Shown: positions 43,859 through 55,562 of the stretch, one piece after another
Layout: the number at the start of each line of letters is the position of its first letter
How positions within the stretch are numbered: the stretch's first letter is position 1
Assembly: GCA_033297075.1 (NCBI GenBank)
Contig: MU858199.1
Location: 29,722-93,721 of the forward strand
Length of the DNA stretch: 64,000 bases
Source of the DNA: Rhypophila decipiens
Taxonomy: Eukaryota > Ascomycota > Sordariomycetes > Sordariales > Naviculisporaceae
Direction: 5' to 3'
Program-made: the position numbers and the translations under genes
Notes under the pieces: generated by a model
The model's input: only the letters and a program-made list of their open reading frames with translations
What the model was told of the DNA's origin: nothing
The model's database searches: none

Positions 43859-46477
43859 ATGACGCCCATTGATCCTGACCCCGCCAAGCCCGGGCGGGAT
43901 GACATGGATGACGACCTAACAAGCCCATCGAGGTTGGACTCGGGTGATGACTGGGACGATGATACTCCGCTCACTGACACGATGGACCCGGATCGGGCTG
44001 ACAAAATCGACAGCATTATGCAAAGCTTCTGTGAAGCTCTGGACTCCAAGTTGGTTCTCGTCAAAAAGGAAAAGCCCTCATCAGCCAAGATCGACAAAGA
44101 CGGCTCGCGGGTCACGGTGAAGGAAGAGAAGGAAGACGCTGATGTTGACGATGGCAAGGCTTCGCCAACTGCCAGCTTTGAGTTGAAGAAGGAATCTGAA
44201 GCCGATGCCGCTCCGGAGCCCTCGACATCCAGCACGGCAGCCAAGGGACTCCCTCTGCTCCAGAGACTCAAGAAATCTGTCGCAGTGACGACATCGTCTG
44301 GTCCTGGATCATCATCAGGACCGGGAGCACATCGCATCAGAGCAGCGTTCCGACTTGCGCCACGTCACGGAGCACCATCAGTCGTCTCAGAAGCCGCTGT
44401 ATCAGGTCCTTCTAGCTCCGCCGCCCCCGTGGCTCCAAGCCCGGCCCCACCTCCGCCTTCGAGTGGGCCTCCAGCTCCAACTGCCTCGGCGGCCCCGACT
44501 CCGAGTGCCATTCCAACTGCAACCCCGACCTCCTCGCCCAGCGCTTCTACTCAACCACCGCCGCCCCTTCCCACTGTAACTCCATCTAGTCAACATCCTG
44601 TTTACAGTCATTTTATCCACATCCCTGATGCGGCCGCATTCACCAGCCCGCCCTCACATTTACAACATGCTCCGGCATTTGGAGCAGCGGCACGAAACCT
44701 TCAGCAGGCTCCCACCAGATCACCTATCCAATCACGTGGTGAACCCCAGACTCTACGACCGCGTCAGTCTCCCAATGCCTCTCCCGCAGCCTTCTTTCAT
44801 TCCTCGTCCAGATCGCTCGCTCCCCAAGATCAAGGATGGTGTGAACCTTTTGACGGGTCACCTCCACCGCCCTTGCAATACTGGCAAGCCACACCTACGC
44901 AGCCAATTACTGACCTGGGTAATCAGGGGCCCTTTGGGGGGGCCTTTGGTGGACCCGAGTTTGGGACCAGGGGCTTGGATCAAGCTGGAGTACCATCGCC
45001 AAACTTCCAAGCGCCGTTCAACTCACCACCTGACTCCCTCCGTCCACCGGGAGCACCTCCGTCCGGTGAGCTCTACCCGCTCCCAGTCCCGGAGCCTGGA
45101 GGATCCCGCCGCCAATACCGGTTTGGCTCGCCTCCCAGCATTAGGGAGCAGGAGAGCAATGGCAATCATTCCAGGAAATCATCAGCAGTTTCCCACTCTG
45201 TAGCTCCAGCATCAAGTCCCGCTTCTGCTGCAGCACAGCCGGCCATCGATAAAGCCCCGGATAGGGATGGCAGACGCAAACGGCAAAAGGCCGCTACCGA
45301 GGACACTACACCAAAGACTAGAAACAAAAAGTTTGCCTGCCCCTACTACAAGCGGAATCGTAAAAAGTACTGCAAGTGGACATCTTGTCCGGGACCGGGC
45401 TGGGAGGAGGTCCATCGGGTGAAGTAGGTCTACCGTTGTGTTTCAAGGCTCTCAACCGACAGACGATGCTAACCTTGCCATTGCAGAACGCACCTGTATA
45501 GACGACATGGTCGACCGCCCCAATGTCCTCGCTGCTGGGCTGTTTTCTCGACGGACGACGATCTTCAGGTGCATCAGCAGCAAGACCCGCCATGTGAGAC
45601 AAGTCACAACGTGGGTCTGGTGGAGGGATATTCCAGGGAACAGGAAAAGAGGCTCCGCAGCCGTAAGAAGGCCCAACCTTGCATGACGGACGAGGACAAA
45701 TGGCGCGAGATTTACATGATTCTCTTCCCCGATGACGACCAAGACTCAATACCATCTCCTTATTACGATGATATGGACATCAATGAGCGGGAGGAAGGAG
45801 GCGGTGGTGCGGAAACCGCCCTCGAGGATTACGCCACGTTTGTGAGGAGGGAGATGCCGACCCTCGTCCGGCGAGAGCTGGAAGTGCTCTTTGAGGACGA
45901 ATTCAAAGACATTGACGAAAGGCTAAGACCAAGGGTTGCCAAGATTGTCTTGGAACTTCAGCCCAAACTCTTGAACCTGTACAAGCAGAGCCAGCTGCCG
46001 CTGAGCGAGTATGGGCCGCAGAATCTGGATCACATAGCTCCTGGTCAGACCCCTGCTAGTAACAGCGAGACGGGAATCGCATCCACCGTCTCTCCAGCCT
46101 CGGGAACGGACACAAGCTCGACACCAGGTGTTGTTGCCGGTTTGAAATCAGACAGCGGTAACGCAGTAAATGCCGGATCAGAAATTTTACCATACCTGGA
46201 CGCAGCAGCCGTTGGCTTTGACCCTAACAACCTGGAAACGAACTTTGCGTGGGACGAGACCCAGTACCAATTCCACAACCCATCTACTGACGCAACGCAG
46301 TATTATGGAATAACTGCCGCCGACGGTGCTGGTGCTCTTGGCGGTGGTTTGGACTGGAGCTATGAGTTTGATCAGCTGCTTAACCCGGCACTATTTGTCC
46401 CGCACAGCGATACTATGCTGATGCAGGTACAAGGAGAAGTTAACGAGGGAGCAAAGCGCAAGTACGATGGGAACTGA
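43859..46477 (+). CDS. C2H2-type zinc-finger regulatory protein
   Basis: Two exons (43859-45423, 45487-46477) close to 851 residues. The N terminus is acidic (MDDDLTSPSRLDSGDDWDDD), followed by a long Pro/Ser/Ala-rich, probably disordered region to about residue 480. The zinc-binding block is FACPYYKRNRKKYCKWTSC, then PGPGWEEVHRVK|THLYRRHGRPP, QCPRCWAVF and LQVHQQQDPPC, the signature of a large fungus-specific C2H2-like family; the intron falls inside this block (K codon split). The C terminus has helical and acidic segments. A transcription-factor role is inferred; targets are unknown. Both frames match the family across the junction, so the model is secure. Confidence 0.88.
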
Positions 46478-47053
46478 GACTTGGGAGGCGATGCTCAGGG
46501 ATATCGATAGTATCCCGTTGCTTTTCTTCAGCAAACTAATAACAGGGATTGATGGATGAATATGTAGCGTTCTATACATGTATATAGCGTATTTACTATC
46601 CCACTTTGTTGCTTTTGATAGTGTTGACTGAAATGAACATCAGGTAAAGATGTGCGTGCTAGGACCTCCATCAAGGATGACAATTCACCGTGACCCCCCA
46701 TCTCTCCACCAGTGCAGCAGGCGGCAGTTGAAAATGAAATAAGCTATGGTTTGTAAATTGAAGCAATAACACCCGTGACTGCTGCTGAGATTCGCCTGCA
46801 AGAAAGTGCCGTGGTTCAGGATGTCCAGGACCTTGGCGGCTAAACCGGCCTCCTCCGGGCATTCTTTCACCTCCGCATCTTGAAATTGACATGATAAACC
46901 TTGCCCCTGTATTGGATCCCGAGCTCCCCTCGGTGATGGTCAAAGCAGGCCGAGGGACAGTCATATAACGTGGTGCCTACCTCGCCTCTTGGACAGGTTG
47001 GGGGATCCTGTAATTTGTAAAAAGTCCGGTCTTTATCCACAACGACTCTCACG
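46478..47053. other. intergenic, about 580 bases
   Basis: This is the 3' flank of the C2H2 gene and the promoter of the DUF8021-like gene. Nothing else is recognised. Confidence 0.4.
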
Positions 47054-47854
47054 ATGCTTGCAGTAGCTATTCTCGCCCACTTGAGTCTTGCCTCGGGAGC
47101 TTGTACCCGCGATCTCCTCAAGGGCATAACGGCGTCATATCTCGACGCCCTGGCCTTGGGAAAGCCAACCACCATGAAGTCTCTCGGCGCAGAGGGCACC
47201 GCGCTTGCCTACCAGGAGAACGACGTCTCGCTGGACATTTCCAAGGGCGTGCTCTCTCAGAGCGTGTCGATCGACTTTAACCGATCCATCTACGACACGA
47301 CCGAATGCGCCTCGTACACCGAGATAGTATCCACGGGCAAACACCCCTACGTCATTGGCACTCGACTGGCCGTCACCTCGGACTCGGGCAAGCTCAACAA
47401 GATCGAGAGCGTAGTCTGCGACGACGGCGACTGGCTCTTTAACGCGGCGGGCTCGCTCCGGTACAACAAGCAAGAAGTCTGGGACCCCATACCCGAGGCC
47501 AAGCGTGACAAGCGCGAGGTAATCAAGGCGGCCGGAGACGCGTACATCGACGCTTGGGGCGACTCGTCTGTGCAGCCCCCGTTTGGGAAATCTTGCGCGA
47601 GACTGGAAGGAGGATCCTATCTGACGGGCAACTGCAAGCTCAATTTTCAGCCGCCGTTCAAGGTGACCAACAGGAGGTATACGATTGACGAGGAGTTGGG
47701 AGCGGTGGACATCTTTCACAACTTCCCCTTCCTGGACAAGTTCATTCCCAGAGATCCCGGCACCCAGACCAACAACTTGTTGCGGGTTGAGGGTGGGCAG
47801 ATCAAGTACATTCACGAGAACACTGTGTGTTCCAAAAAGAGCTGCGCCAAGTAG
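47054..47854 (+). CDS. secreted DUF8021-like protein
   Basis: A single exon encodes 266 residues. It has a short signal peptide (MLAVAILAHLSLASGAC) followed by a DRLLKGITASYLDAL-like helix that typifies DUF8021. This fungal family has a predicted SnoaL-like alpha+beta barrel, and the protein has DSGKLNKIESVVCDDGDWLF and IHENTVCSKKSC at the end. Cysteines near both ends could pair. DUF8021 proteins are often found near secondary-metabolite genes, but their reaction is not established. The family assignment is from the N-terminal pattern and overall layout. Confidence 0.75.
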   Translation: MLAVAILAHLSLASGACTRDLLKGITASYLDALALGKPTTMKSLGAEGTALAYQENDVSLDISKGVLSQSVSIDFNRSIYDTTECASYTEIVSTGKHPYVIGTRLAVTSDSGKLNKIESVVCDDGDWLFNAAGSLRYNKQEVWDPIPEAKRDKREVIKAAGDAYIDAWGDSSVQPPFGKSCARLEGGSYLTGNCKLNFQPPFKVTNRRYTIDEELGAVDIFHNFPFLDKFIPRDPGTQTNNLLRVEGGQIKYIHENTVCSKKSCAK

Positions 47855-48084
47855 GTTGGGACATTTGTCAGAGCAGCAGGTCCAGCTTTGTTGGAAGGGC
47901 AGACATGGGAAAGCAATCACAGAAAATACCCAAATGCCATTGACGCCTGTTGTTCCCGCCTCTATCGCCATGCCATGCTGTAATTACATTATGTTGGTAC
48001 ATCCACTGGGGATGACAGTGGTCATCAAGTATATGTATGTATCGATCGCGATGCCGGTCGCAGGATCCAGCCCGTGGCCATCGT

Positions 48085-49227
48085 CTAGTGCAACTCGTGA
48101 CTTTCCTCCCGCTCCTCGGTATCAAGCTTCTTGTACCGTAGCGCTTTCCTTGCCTTCCTCCTCCTGAGATAGGTGTGCGTCAGCACCACGGCGCCCAGTC
48201 CCAATGCAATCCAAATGAAATTGCGCAGCAACCAGGGAAAGAGGACGTTGCCGGTCCAGCCAAAGAGGTGGTTGTCCCACTGATCCCAAGAACCTCCGCG
48301 GCCCATGGTAAAGAATACCCACCGATCGGCTCCTTCGCGCATGTCCATCATGATGCGGTATATGCGGTCTTCTTCGGGCGAACCGGCTGCCTCGAGCATT
48401 TTGTGGTAATCTTCCCAGAGCGCCGTCTCGTACCATTGTCCGCTGGCGTAGCTGACGGCGAGATAGGGGAGAGGATAGTGGTATCCCCAGGGAATAAGCG
48501 AGTCGGTCATGAGATCCCAGAAAGGGTGGCCCGGTCGAGCGCCGAGGAGGTTGTTGCTGAGAGTGCCTTGTCCGCCATCGGTCACCCACGCGGGATAGTG
48601 GAGGAGTGGCTTGAGGTCGCGCATACAGCCCTGGTAACAAGACAAGGTTAATTAGAGACAATATGCATGGGACATGGAGCTGTTGTCGCATACATTGTCA
48701 AGATCGATGTATATCCCACCAAAGTGTCGCATCAAGAAGTAGCGCAGGGCATCGATGCGCTGAACCGGAAATTTGTAGCCATTGTACGTGTCGACGAACC
48801 ATGCGTAGTTCTTTTCTAGAAATTCGAGCGACGTCTGCGGTGTCCAGAGCTATCAAGGACCGAGAGAATCAGCACAGGCACACACGATGGTCCAAGTCAT
48901 GAACGGGGGCGACGTGATGCGAACCTTGTGCTCAAAATCGGGATTGTGCTTGATGCACGTCTGCCGCTGGACCTCCCAGTCTTCGGGTATCGTGTTGTCG
49001 GAGGGGTCCTTGAAGTTGTGGAAGATCTGGTGGATAATGCGCGGGATGGCCTCCTTTTGTTCGCCGGTGCTGGAGTTGTATGCAAGCTCGACTTGCTCTT
49101 GTGTTAGCGCTGGGCCAGCATGGGCTCTGAAGATGTGGCTGAAGCGAACAAGTCGCGAGCCGAGGACGAAGAGCAAGGCGACACTCAGGGCCGAGAGAAT
49201 CAGCGTCGCGATTAGTCGCGACCGCAT
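48085..49227 (-). CDS. glycosyltransferase family 32, MIPC-synthase/OCH1-like
   Basis: Three exons (49227-48925, 48849-48694, 48630-48085), all in phase 0, give 334 residues. It is a type II Golgi layout: a short N-terminal tail, a membrane helix (LIATLILSALSVALLFVLGSRL) and IPRIIHQIFHNFKDPSDN. The DXD sugar-nucleotide motif is FGGIYIDLDN, split from GCMRDLKPLL by the second intron, followed by NNLLGARPGHPFWDL. A second hydrophobic segment near the C terminus (LLRNFIWIALGLGAVVL) and a basic tail match the inositol-phosphoceramide mannosyltransferase (SUR1/CSG1-type) branch more than OCH1 itself. It probably adds mannose to inositol phosphoceramide in the Golgi. Confidence 0.9.
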
Positions 49228-49878
49228 CTTGAGAAATCGGGAGACTGGAAGAGTGATGACGAGAAGCTGTCGATGGTCGACGCAGGCGGCGCCTCTGGAT
49301 TGACCTGGGCTGAAAGTCTGCGCTAAGAACCTAACAGGGCACTGATTTTGACGGCGCCAAGGGGTCGGATAGCGTGGGGCGGTTTCCCACTTGCACTGTA
49401 CCCAGACGTACGCGTACGGCTGAGCGTTTTGATGACACAGTTTGGAATCATTCCACGAGAAAATCAGGAAATGTTACATGGTGTGAGATTTCCTTCAGGC
49501 ACTACCTCAGGTGCACTCAAGAATCGGTTATGACAGTCGTGGCCATGAAGGATGAGACGAAAACGTTTTGAGAGGGTATCTGTATGTACGGATACCTAGC
49601 TGCCAATCGTGCTCCTCACATGCAGTGGGGCATCGGATCGGGGACCCCTGGAACGTCCCGAGTTCCCACTTCATTCGGTTCCCACTTGCGATAAGGATGC
49701 CACTGGAGCTTATCGTGAACCCCTTGAAGGACCGCGACGGGACCCGACTGGAGCACCAGAGCCACAACTCCACGTCTCCCTCTCCACAAAGAAAAAGGTC
49801 AACGGTATTCTAAAACCTCGCGGAAAAACTCTCATGAACAAAAGGAGTTATTCTCAATCTTGAATACAACATCAGCAA
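49228..49878. other. intergenic, about 650 bases
   Basis: This is the promoter of the glycosyltransferase gene and the region upstream of tRNA-Arg. Nothing else is recognised. Confidence 0.4.
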
Positions 49879-49951
49879 GGTCCGCTGGCTCAATTGGAAG
49901 AGCGTCTGACTACGAATCAGGAGGTTCCAGGTTCGAGCCCTGGGTGGATCG
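49879..49951 (+). tRNA. tRNA-Arg (ACG)
   Basis: A full cloverleaf of 73 bases without intron. Acceptor GGTCCGC pairs with GTGGATC and discriminator G. The D arm has GGCTCAATTGG (A box). The anticodon loop CTACGAA carries ACG. The T arm is CCAGG/CCTGG with GTTCGAGCC (B box). The wobble A would be read as inosine. Confidence 0.95.
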
Positions 49952-49989
49952 TTGGCATTGAGATGAGGAGATTCTCCATCGCTCACTTA

Positions 49990-49996
49990 TTTTTTT
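49990..49996 (+). terminator. RNA polymerase III T-run after tRNA-Arg
   Basis: Seven consecutive T about 39 bases past the tRNA 3' end. Confidence 0.55.
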
Positions 49997-50290
49997 AGTC
50001 TGTTTCTTTTTATCCTCCCTCTCTTTATAAGTACACTCTCACTTTTCAGTTGTCCCCGGGATCCTATCCTTTCATGGCGTTGTTTTACCGCCAAGCATCT
50101 TAATTTCACCTGAGGCGCTGGTGTCCCTGAACCTCAATACCGGGTTCATCATGAGCTGCAGTGGTCAAGCAAATGCATCAAGCCGTGGTCCCAAGTTCAG
50201 AGGCTTGAACCTAGACGGTTCATGGAATCCTGTCTCCTTTCTCTTAGCCCCCCCTGGCCCATGCCACCCGCCATCACAGCGATGCCGTTG

Positions 50291-52281
50291 TCAAACTCTG
50301 CACAATCTCCCATTCTGACTGGGAAGACCATTCATGGCCTCGACAGTCCATCCCTCACTTCCGACCGTTGCGGGTGCCCAGAAAAGCTGGCCTGGGTCCC
50401 TTTTCTTCTTGATGGCCACCAATTTGTCATAGTTGGATCCGAAAAACGACCTCTGCCACCCTGGTTCCTCCACGTCCCCTTCGTTGTAATATGACCCCCC
50501 CAGCGGCGTCGCCTCCCGTATCGGGCCCATGACGCTGTCCAACCGCGCATGGGCTGCTTTGTGCTGCTCCGGAGTAACAGTGCCGAAGTTGGTCGGGTCA
50601 AAGACATCGGCATGCATAATCGCTGTCCTCCACACGGGATTTACTGCCGGAGGATGATGCTTGTCGACGTCCCCGGCTTCTTCTGTGGGTGCCATGTTGA
50701 GCCCGTGGAAGACGTAGCCGGCCTCAACTGCCGCCCGAGCTGCATCCATGACTTTCCTGAACCGAACGGGGTCCTCGAAATCGGTCCTGGGAAAGAGCCG
50801 GGATGCGTACCGGCCGTTCCCCGGGCCGAAGCCGCCACCGCCAGATGGAGTTCTGGCCGAGAAGGGCGAGGTGGTGGGTGGAGTGGTGAGCACCACGGGA
50901 ATACCCAAGTCGCCAAGTTCATCCAGCAGGGGCTGCACAAATGTTGCGGCTTCGGAGGGCGTGAATCCCGGGAGCTGCACACGGGCTTGCATGAGGAAGC
51001 TCGTGGCGTTGGCCGTGGGTATTCCATTTGTCCAGAGGTAGCCGCCTGCATCCGCGGTAGGAACACCAAACCTGAACACTGCGTCAAAGCCGTTCCAGAA
51101 TGCCGAAGAGTTGGTGATGGTCGGATCTGAGCCCGGTCCTGATGCGGTCCTTCCGAGGGTGAAAGAGAAGCTGGCAATTGTCAGGTTGATGGCCGGATGG
51201 GCTTTGATGACGAAGGAGGTCACGACGCCGTAAGTACCTGAGGTATCCATGTGTCAGCTGCAGTGCGCACTCCTCCACAATAGGAGTCTCCCCTGTGACG
51301 TTCGATCTAGACTTACTCCCTCCACCACCACGCAAGGCAAAATACAGGTCGTTGTTTGGGCCTCCTGGATCAGCAATGAGCGCTTTTCCATCTGCCGTAA
51401 CAACCTCGAGAGAAAGAATCTGATCCACCCCCAAGCCATACTTTGAGCTGAGCGGAGAATGCCCACCACCGGCCAGATACCCGCCATAACTAACGGTAGG
51501 ACAGGAGGCCGTCAGAAGCGTGATGTTAAGGTCAGCTCCATGGTTCCACGCCTCCCAGACTTGGGTTCCTGCGCCCAGCCTCACCGCAGGGCCAATGTAG
51601 CTGTCTGCGGGCTGCATGTACCCGGGAATAAACTCGAAGTCCTTGAGATGATGGGTCCAAACACTCAGAGCCCCAGCACCGGTATTCCTACCAAATGAAT
51701 CATGTCCTGTACTTCTGTAAGTTGTATCAATGTCAGCACCAGCCCCACGAGACTTTGATTGGAGCGGACAGGAAACCAGCTTACTTGATAACGAGCCGAA
51801 TGTTGTTGCTCCTGGCAAAGTTGACGGCCAGCTGAACATGGCTGACGCTAGATGCATTCACAACATAGGCGGCAAACCCCCCTTGCGTGCAATTGCCGGT
51901 TGGATTCCGCGAGGCAAGACACGTGTTGCCCTGTGTCCATTGCGTGCCCACTGTCAAGGGATCATCCAGATAGAAGGTCGTTCTGCTGGCGTTTGTCAAG
52001 AGGAAGTTGCAGGTCGTAGGATTGAAGGATGGATGATTGGGATAGCAGGCAGCGGCTGGCGGAACCGGCTTCAACAGGACGCCTCCGAGCGAGACGTTGA
52101 GCTGCTGCCATTGATTGTCTGATGGCCAATTCGAGTCCCCAGGGAACCTTTTGCATCGTTCTTGGCTGACCTGCTGTGTTTGTTGAACATTGCTAGTATG
52201 TGGATCCAGCTCAAGCCCCAAACAGAGTTGGCCGGGAATTACGTGTAGAACGAATAGCAGTAGGTTCCGAAGGAGATGCAT
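50291..52281 (-). CDS. secreted FAD-linked oxidoreductase, BBE-like
   Basis: Three exons (52281-51785, 51714-51317, 51237-50291) close to 613 residues. A signal peptide (MHLLRNLLLFVLHVIPGQLCLG) precedes a PCMH-type FAD domain ([28 protein letters not shown]) with the flavin-linking His in TGHDSFGR (about 170). ASCPTVSYGGYLAGGGHSPL follows, whose Cys and GGGH match a bicovalent flavin site. A long berberine-bridge-enzyme-like substrate domain ends in YNEGDVEEPGWQRSFFG and DPGQLFWAPATVGSEGW. Such oxidases act on alkaloids, sugars or polyketides in the cell exterior or vesicles. Many N-glycosylation sequons support secretion. The substrate is unknown. Confidence 0.93.
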
Positions 52282-53814
52282 GTTAGCAAGTCGACGGAGT
52301 AGTAGTTTGTTAACAGTGCTTGCTACCGATCTTTCTCTCACCGAGTTCAGTGTGGATGGTTCGCATGGCTCTTGCCAATATATAGGAAGCTTCAATATCT
52401 CTTCCAGTGTCAGCTTCCTGCCCGGGCTGCCTTGGCAAAGGTCCTTTCAGCAGCACGCATTACACCACGGTATACGATGGTAAGTTGAACATGTCGCAAT
52501 TGCCTGTGGAAAAGCACCGAGCCGCTCCTTGAGAAAGTCCGAGACGCATGTTTGCCTTGACGATAGTGAGATGGGTCTGGAGACTGCAACCCATTTACAT
52601 GCCAAGGGGCTCAATGGAGAAGTTGATCAACCGCGCGTCCCGTCCCGAGGGTTGTAAATCCGACCGGGTTGGAACTCTGACACCACAGTACCACAAGTAT
52701 CGCCGTCGGTTCTGGCGCCATTGGTCTTTGAAGTGGATGTTCACGCAAACACATAGGACCACCAGAGCAGAGTAAAAATACCAAGTAGTTTCAAGCTTGC
52801 ACCCACCTCCAGCTCTAAGGGGGGTCAGATGGCGTACCACGAATCTTATTTTATGTCCTATTTACATTCCCGTGTCCCTCTTTCGGGGCTTCTTTTATTC
52901 GCGGCCACCATGACGCTGGATGCAAGCAAAACCGGTGGCAGGCTCGTCAACTTGAATTTCCACAAATAGAAGTCAAAGATACGCCTCCTCCCAGCTCCAC
53001 CAGCCATGTCCTCCAGACCATTTGTCATCACTTACTACAGTGTCCAGACAGAAGAATCGATATCTGCGTAGATGGTGAGAAGATCAGGACGTGGTACGAT
53101 GGGCTGGACTCAATGATCCATCCGAGAGGTGGACGCCGGGTTAGGGCATGGAGTCTTACCCCGTGGCGAGTAGGATAAAGCTGCCATTGTTCTGGAGGGT
53201 TAACTAGGCCGAGCGGAAAGTTACCTAGTTACCTGCAGTAACAGAGATACTTTGGTTCTCTAGTCAAAACCATGTTTTAACTCCTTGTCATAGATTCTTT
53301 CAAACATATGGAAGGTGCCTTGACGCAACTTTCAGGAGCCCAAGGAACATACATTTGCCAAGATAGTTTTCCATCCTCCCGCCATCAGAGCATCTTGGCC
53401 AACGATCCTGCAAGAGCCAGCGCTCGCGTAATGTGTTGATAGGCACGTAGTCGGATTAAGCTCAGGTACAGACATACCCTGTCCAAAAGTCTTGTCGTCT
53501 ATATCAGAATCCCTGACGTGGTATTGTCATGGAGAGAAATGGTGATCACGGATCAATATCAGGGAACACGGAAGAGACGAGCACATCAATCCTTGGCGCA
53601 TTTTACCCGCCGGCAAAACACTCTGAACCGGGCGCCAGGGCCAAGGAAAGTGTTTCGTGTCCAGTCAAGGTGCAATGCTCCGCGTCATCTATCTTGGACC
53701 TGATCGACAGGACACATTTCACGATTGCAGATTTAGAGTAACTTGACACCAATACCGCCGCGCTGCCACCGCCCGTCTCACAGCTGAGGCAACAACAACT
53801 TACGGGACGATACA
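52282..53814. other. divergent promoter region, about 1.5 kb
   Basis: This is the longest featureless gap between two intact genes (BBE-like oxidase minus, SET gene plus). No open frame with coding character, tRNA or clear repeat was found. Confidence 0.4.
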
Positions 53815-55314
53815 ATGGCTACACTTGGAGCTCGTCTGTTTTTGATATCAGGCCTTTTGGCCGCCACAGCGGCGCCTCATGTGTCGGGCATTCACAGCAG
53901 CACCAGCACCAGTCCTCCATCAGCCATATCCGGACAGTGCCCGAACCAGCCCGCGGGGAGGCTCGAGTATGACCCGTTGCGCAAATGTCCACTTCCGGGT
54001 GTTTTAGGAATAATCCCAGATATCGAACCCTCACCCGAGACTCCTTGGACATTGACGCCCAAGTGTGTGGGCGAGGAGCAGAAGATCAGCAACACCACCT
54101 CGCGCGTGCACTGCATCTTCACAGACGGCAATTTTCGAACAGGCCACGGGACAAGTCTCATTACAACAACGACGGTGGCAGCCCACCTCGTCGGATTGGA
54201 GGCATTCAACGACAGACCGGCCCGCCTGGAAGCGGCCAAGCGCGATGCTGTCCCGGCATATGAGATTGTCGAGCTGGAGGGACGAGGGAAAGGCGCCGTG
54301 GCCACAAGGGATATCCGTCGCGGTGAAATCATCATGGTCGATGTTCCTGCTCTGCTGGTCGGCACCGAGTTCCTTCATGATGTCAGAGCTCATCATCGGC
54401 GAAGGCTGATCAAGCAGGCCATCAACCGTCTGCCTGGCAAGACCAGAGACGAGGTCTGGTCGTTGTCAAGAAATAATGGAGAGTATGAGATCGATGCCAT
54501 CATGGGGGCCAACGCAAACAGTGTGGCTATCTCGGACAATGGGATCCATGTCGGCATATTTCCCAAAGTATCTGTAAGTCGGTTCATGTTAGACTTGCTC
54601 TACTCCTTGCGCTGACGATCCTAAACTCGTAGCGAATCAACCACTCTTGCAGGCCCAAGTAAGTAAACTCGTTTATTGCCAGAAACTAAAGTCTTGCCAG
54701 TAGGAGGATACAGTGGCTGACAGAGTGAATAGTGCGTACTATCGCTTTTCTGAAACAAGGTTGACCATGGAGGTCGTGTCTTATCACACCATCGAGAAGG
54801 GAGAGGAGATCACCATGAGCTGTGAGTACTAATAGAGACCAGAGAACCTGCAGGTATCTAACTCGTAGCAGATGTTCCACTCGAGACCAAGCGCCAGGAA
54901 CGCCGCAAATACCTCCAGGACAACTGGGGCATCGACTGTCAATGCTCCCTGTGCAAAGCCAGCGACTATGACCAAAACGAATCAGAGGCATCCCGGGGTC
55001 GCATTAACGAGCTGCGCGACTCCATCCTGAATGCGCGCAACAACGGCTTCTTCCAAGACGCCATCAACATCGCCGAAGACTGGCACTTGGTATCCGAGTG
55101 GGAAAGAGTGCCACCCTTGGCTCCCGAGTATCATGACATTTTGGCCGAACTGTACTGGCGCAAGGGTGAGTTGGTCAACGCGACAAGGTTTGGAAGGATG
55201 GCTCTTGATGAATGGGTCAAATTTGGGAGTGTGGATGATGACCAGCTGGAACATGCCAGAGTGTTTCTCAACCAAGTCTGGCCGGTAGCCGAGAAGAGAA
55301 GGAAAGGGGAGTAG
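53815..55314 (+). CDS. SET-domain protein with N-terminal signal peptide
   Basis: Four exons (53815-54573, 54633-54658, 54733-54821, 54872-55314) close to 438 residues. A signal peptide (MATLGARLFLISGLLAATAAP) and about 130 residues with cysteines precede the SET domain. It opens with YEIVELEGRGKGAVATRDI, then RINHSCRPN (254-262) and AYYRF, HTIEKGEEITMSY, and the post-SET-like CQCSLC; a helical TPR-like tail follows. SET domains transfer methyl from SAM to lysine. The catalytic HSC motif is carried almost entirely by the 26-base second exon. A signal peptide on a SET protein points to the secretory pathway or outside, and the substrate is unknown. Similar architecture recurs in fungal genomes. 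Confidence 0.9.
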
Positions 55315-55562
55315 GTAGTGTTGGAAAGCATGGATATGGACATAGCACAACTGACTGCAAACAAGTCAATTTGGTCTGGCGAGTTGAAAGAGAGTCAAGG
55401 TAAAATGGTATTATGAAACTAGCGTGACAAAGGAATGTTGGAAACATTATAAAGGCCTCTGCTGTAGACCCAACAACAGGTACAGGGACTCGTGTGAGTC
55501 ATTAACATGGTCATTGATCCTGTGATCCGTCTCATCATGATACGACAGTACTAGTATGCTGT

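Noticed and set aside
47135..47971. 278-residue minus-strand open frame
   Set aside because: It is the antisense shadow of the secreted DUF8021-like gene; no domain and poor composition.
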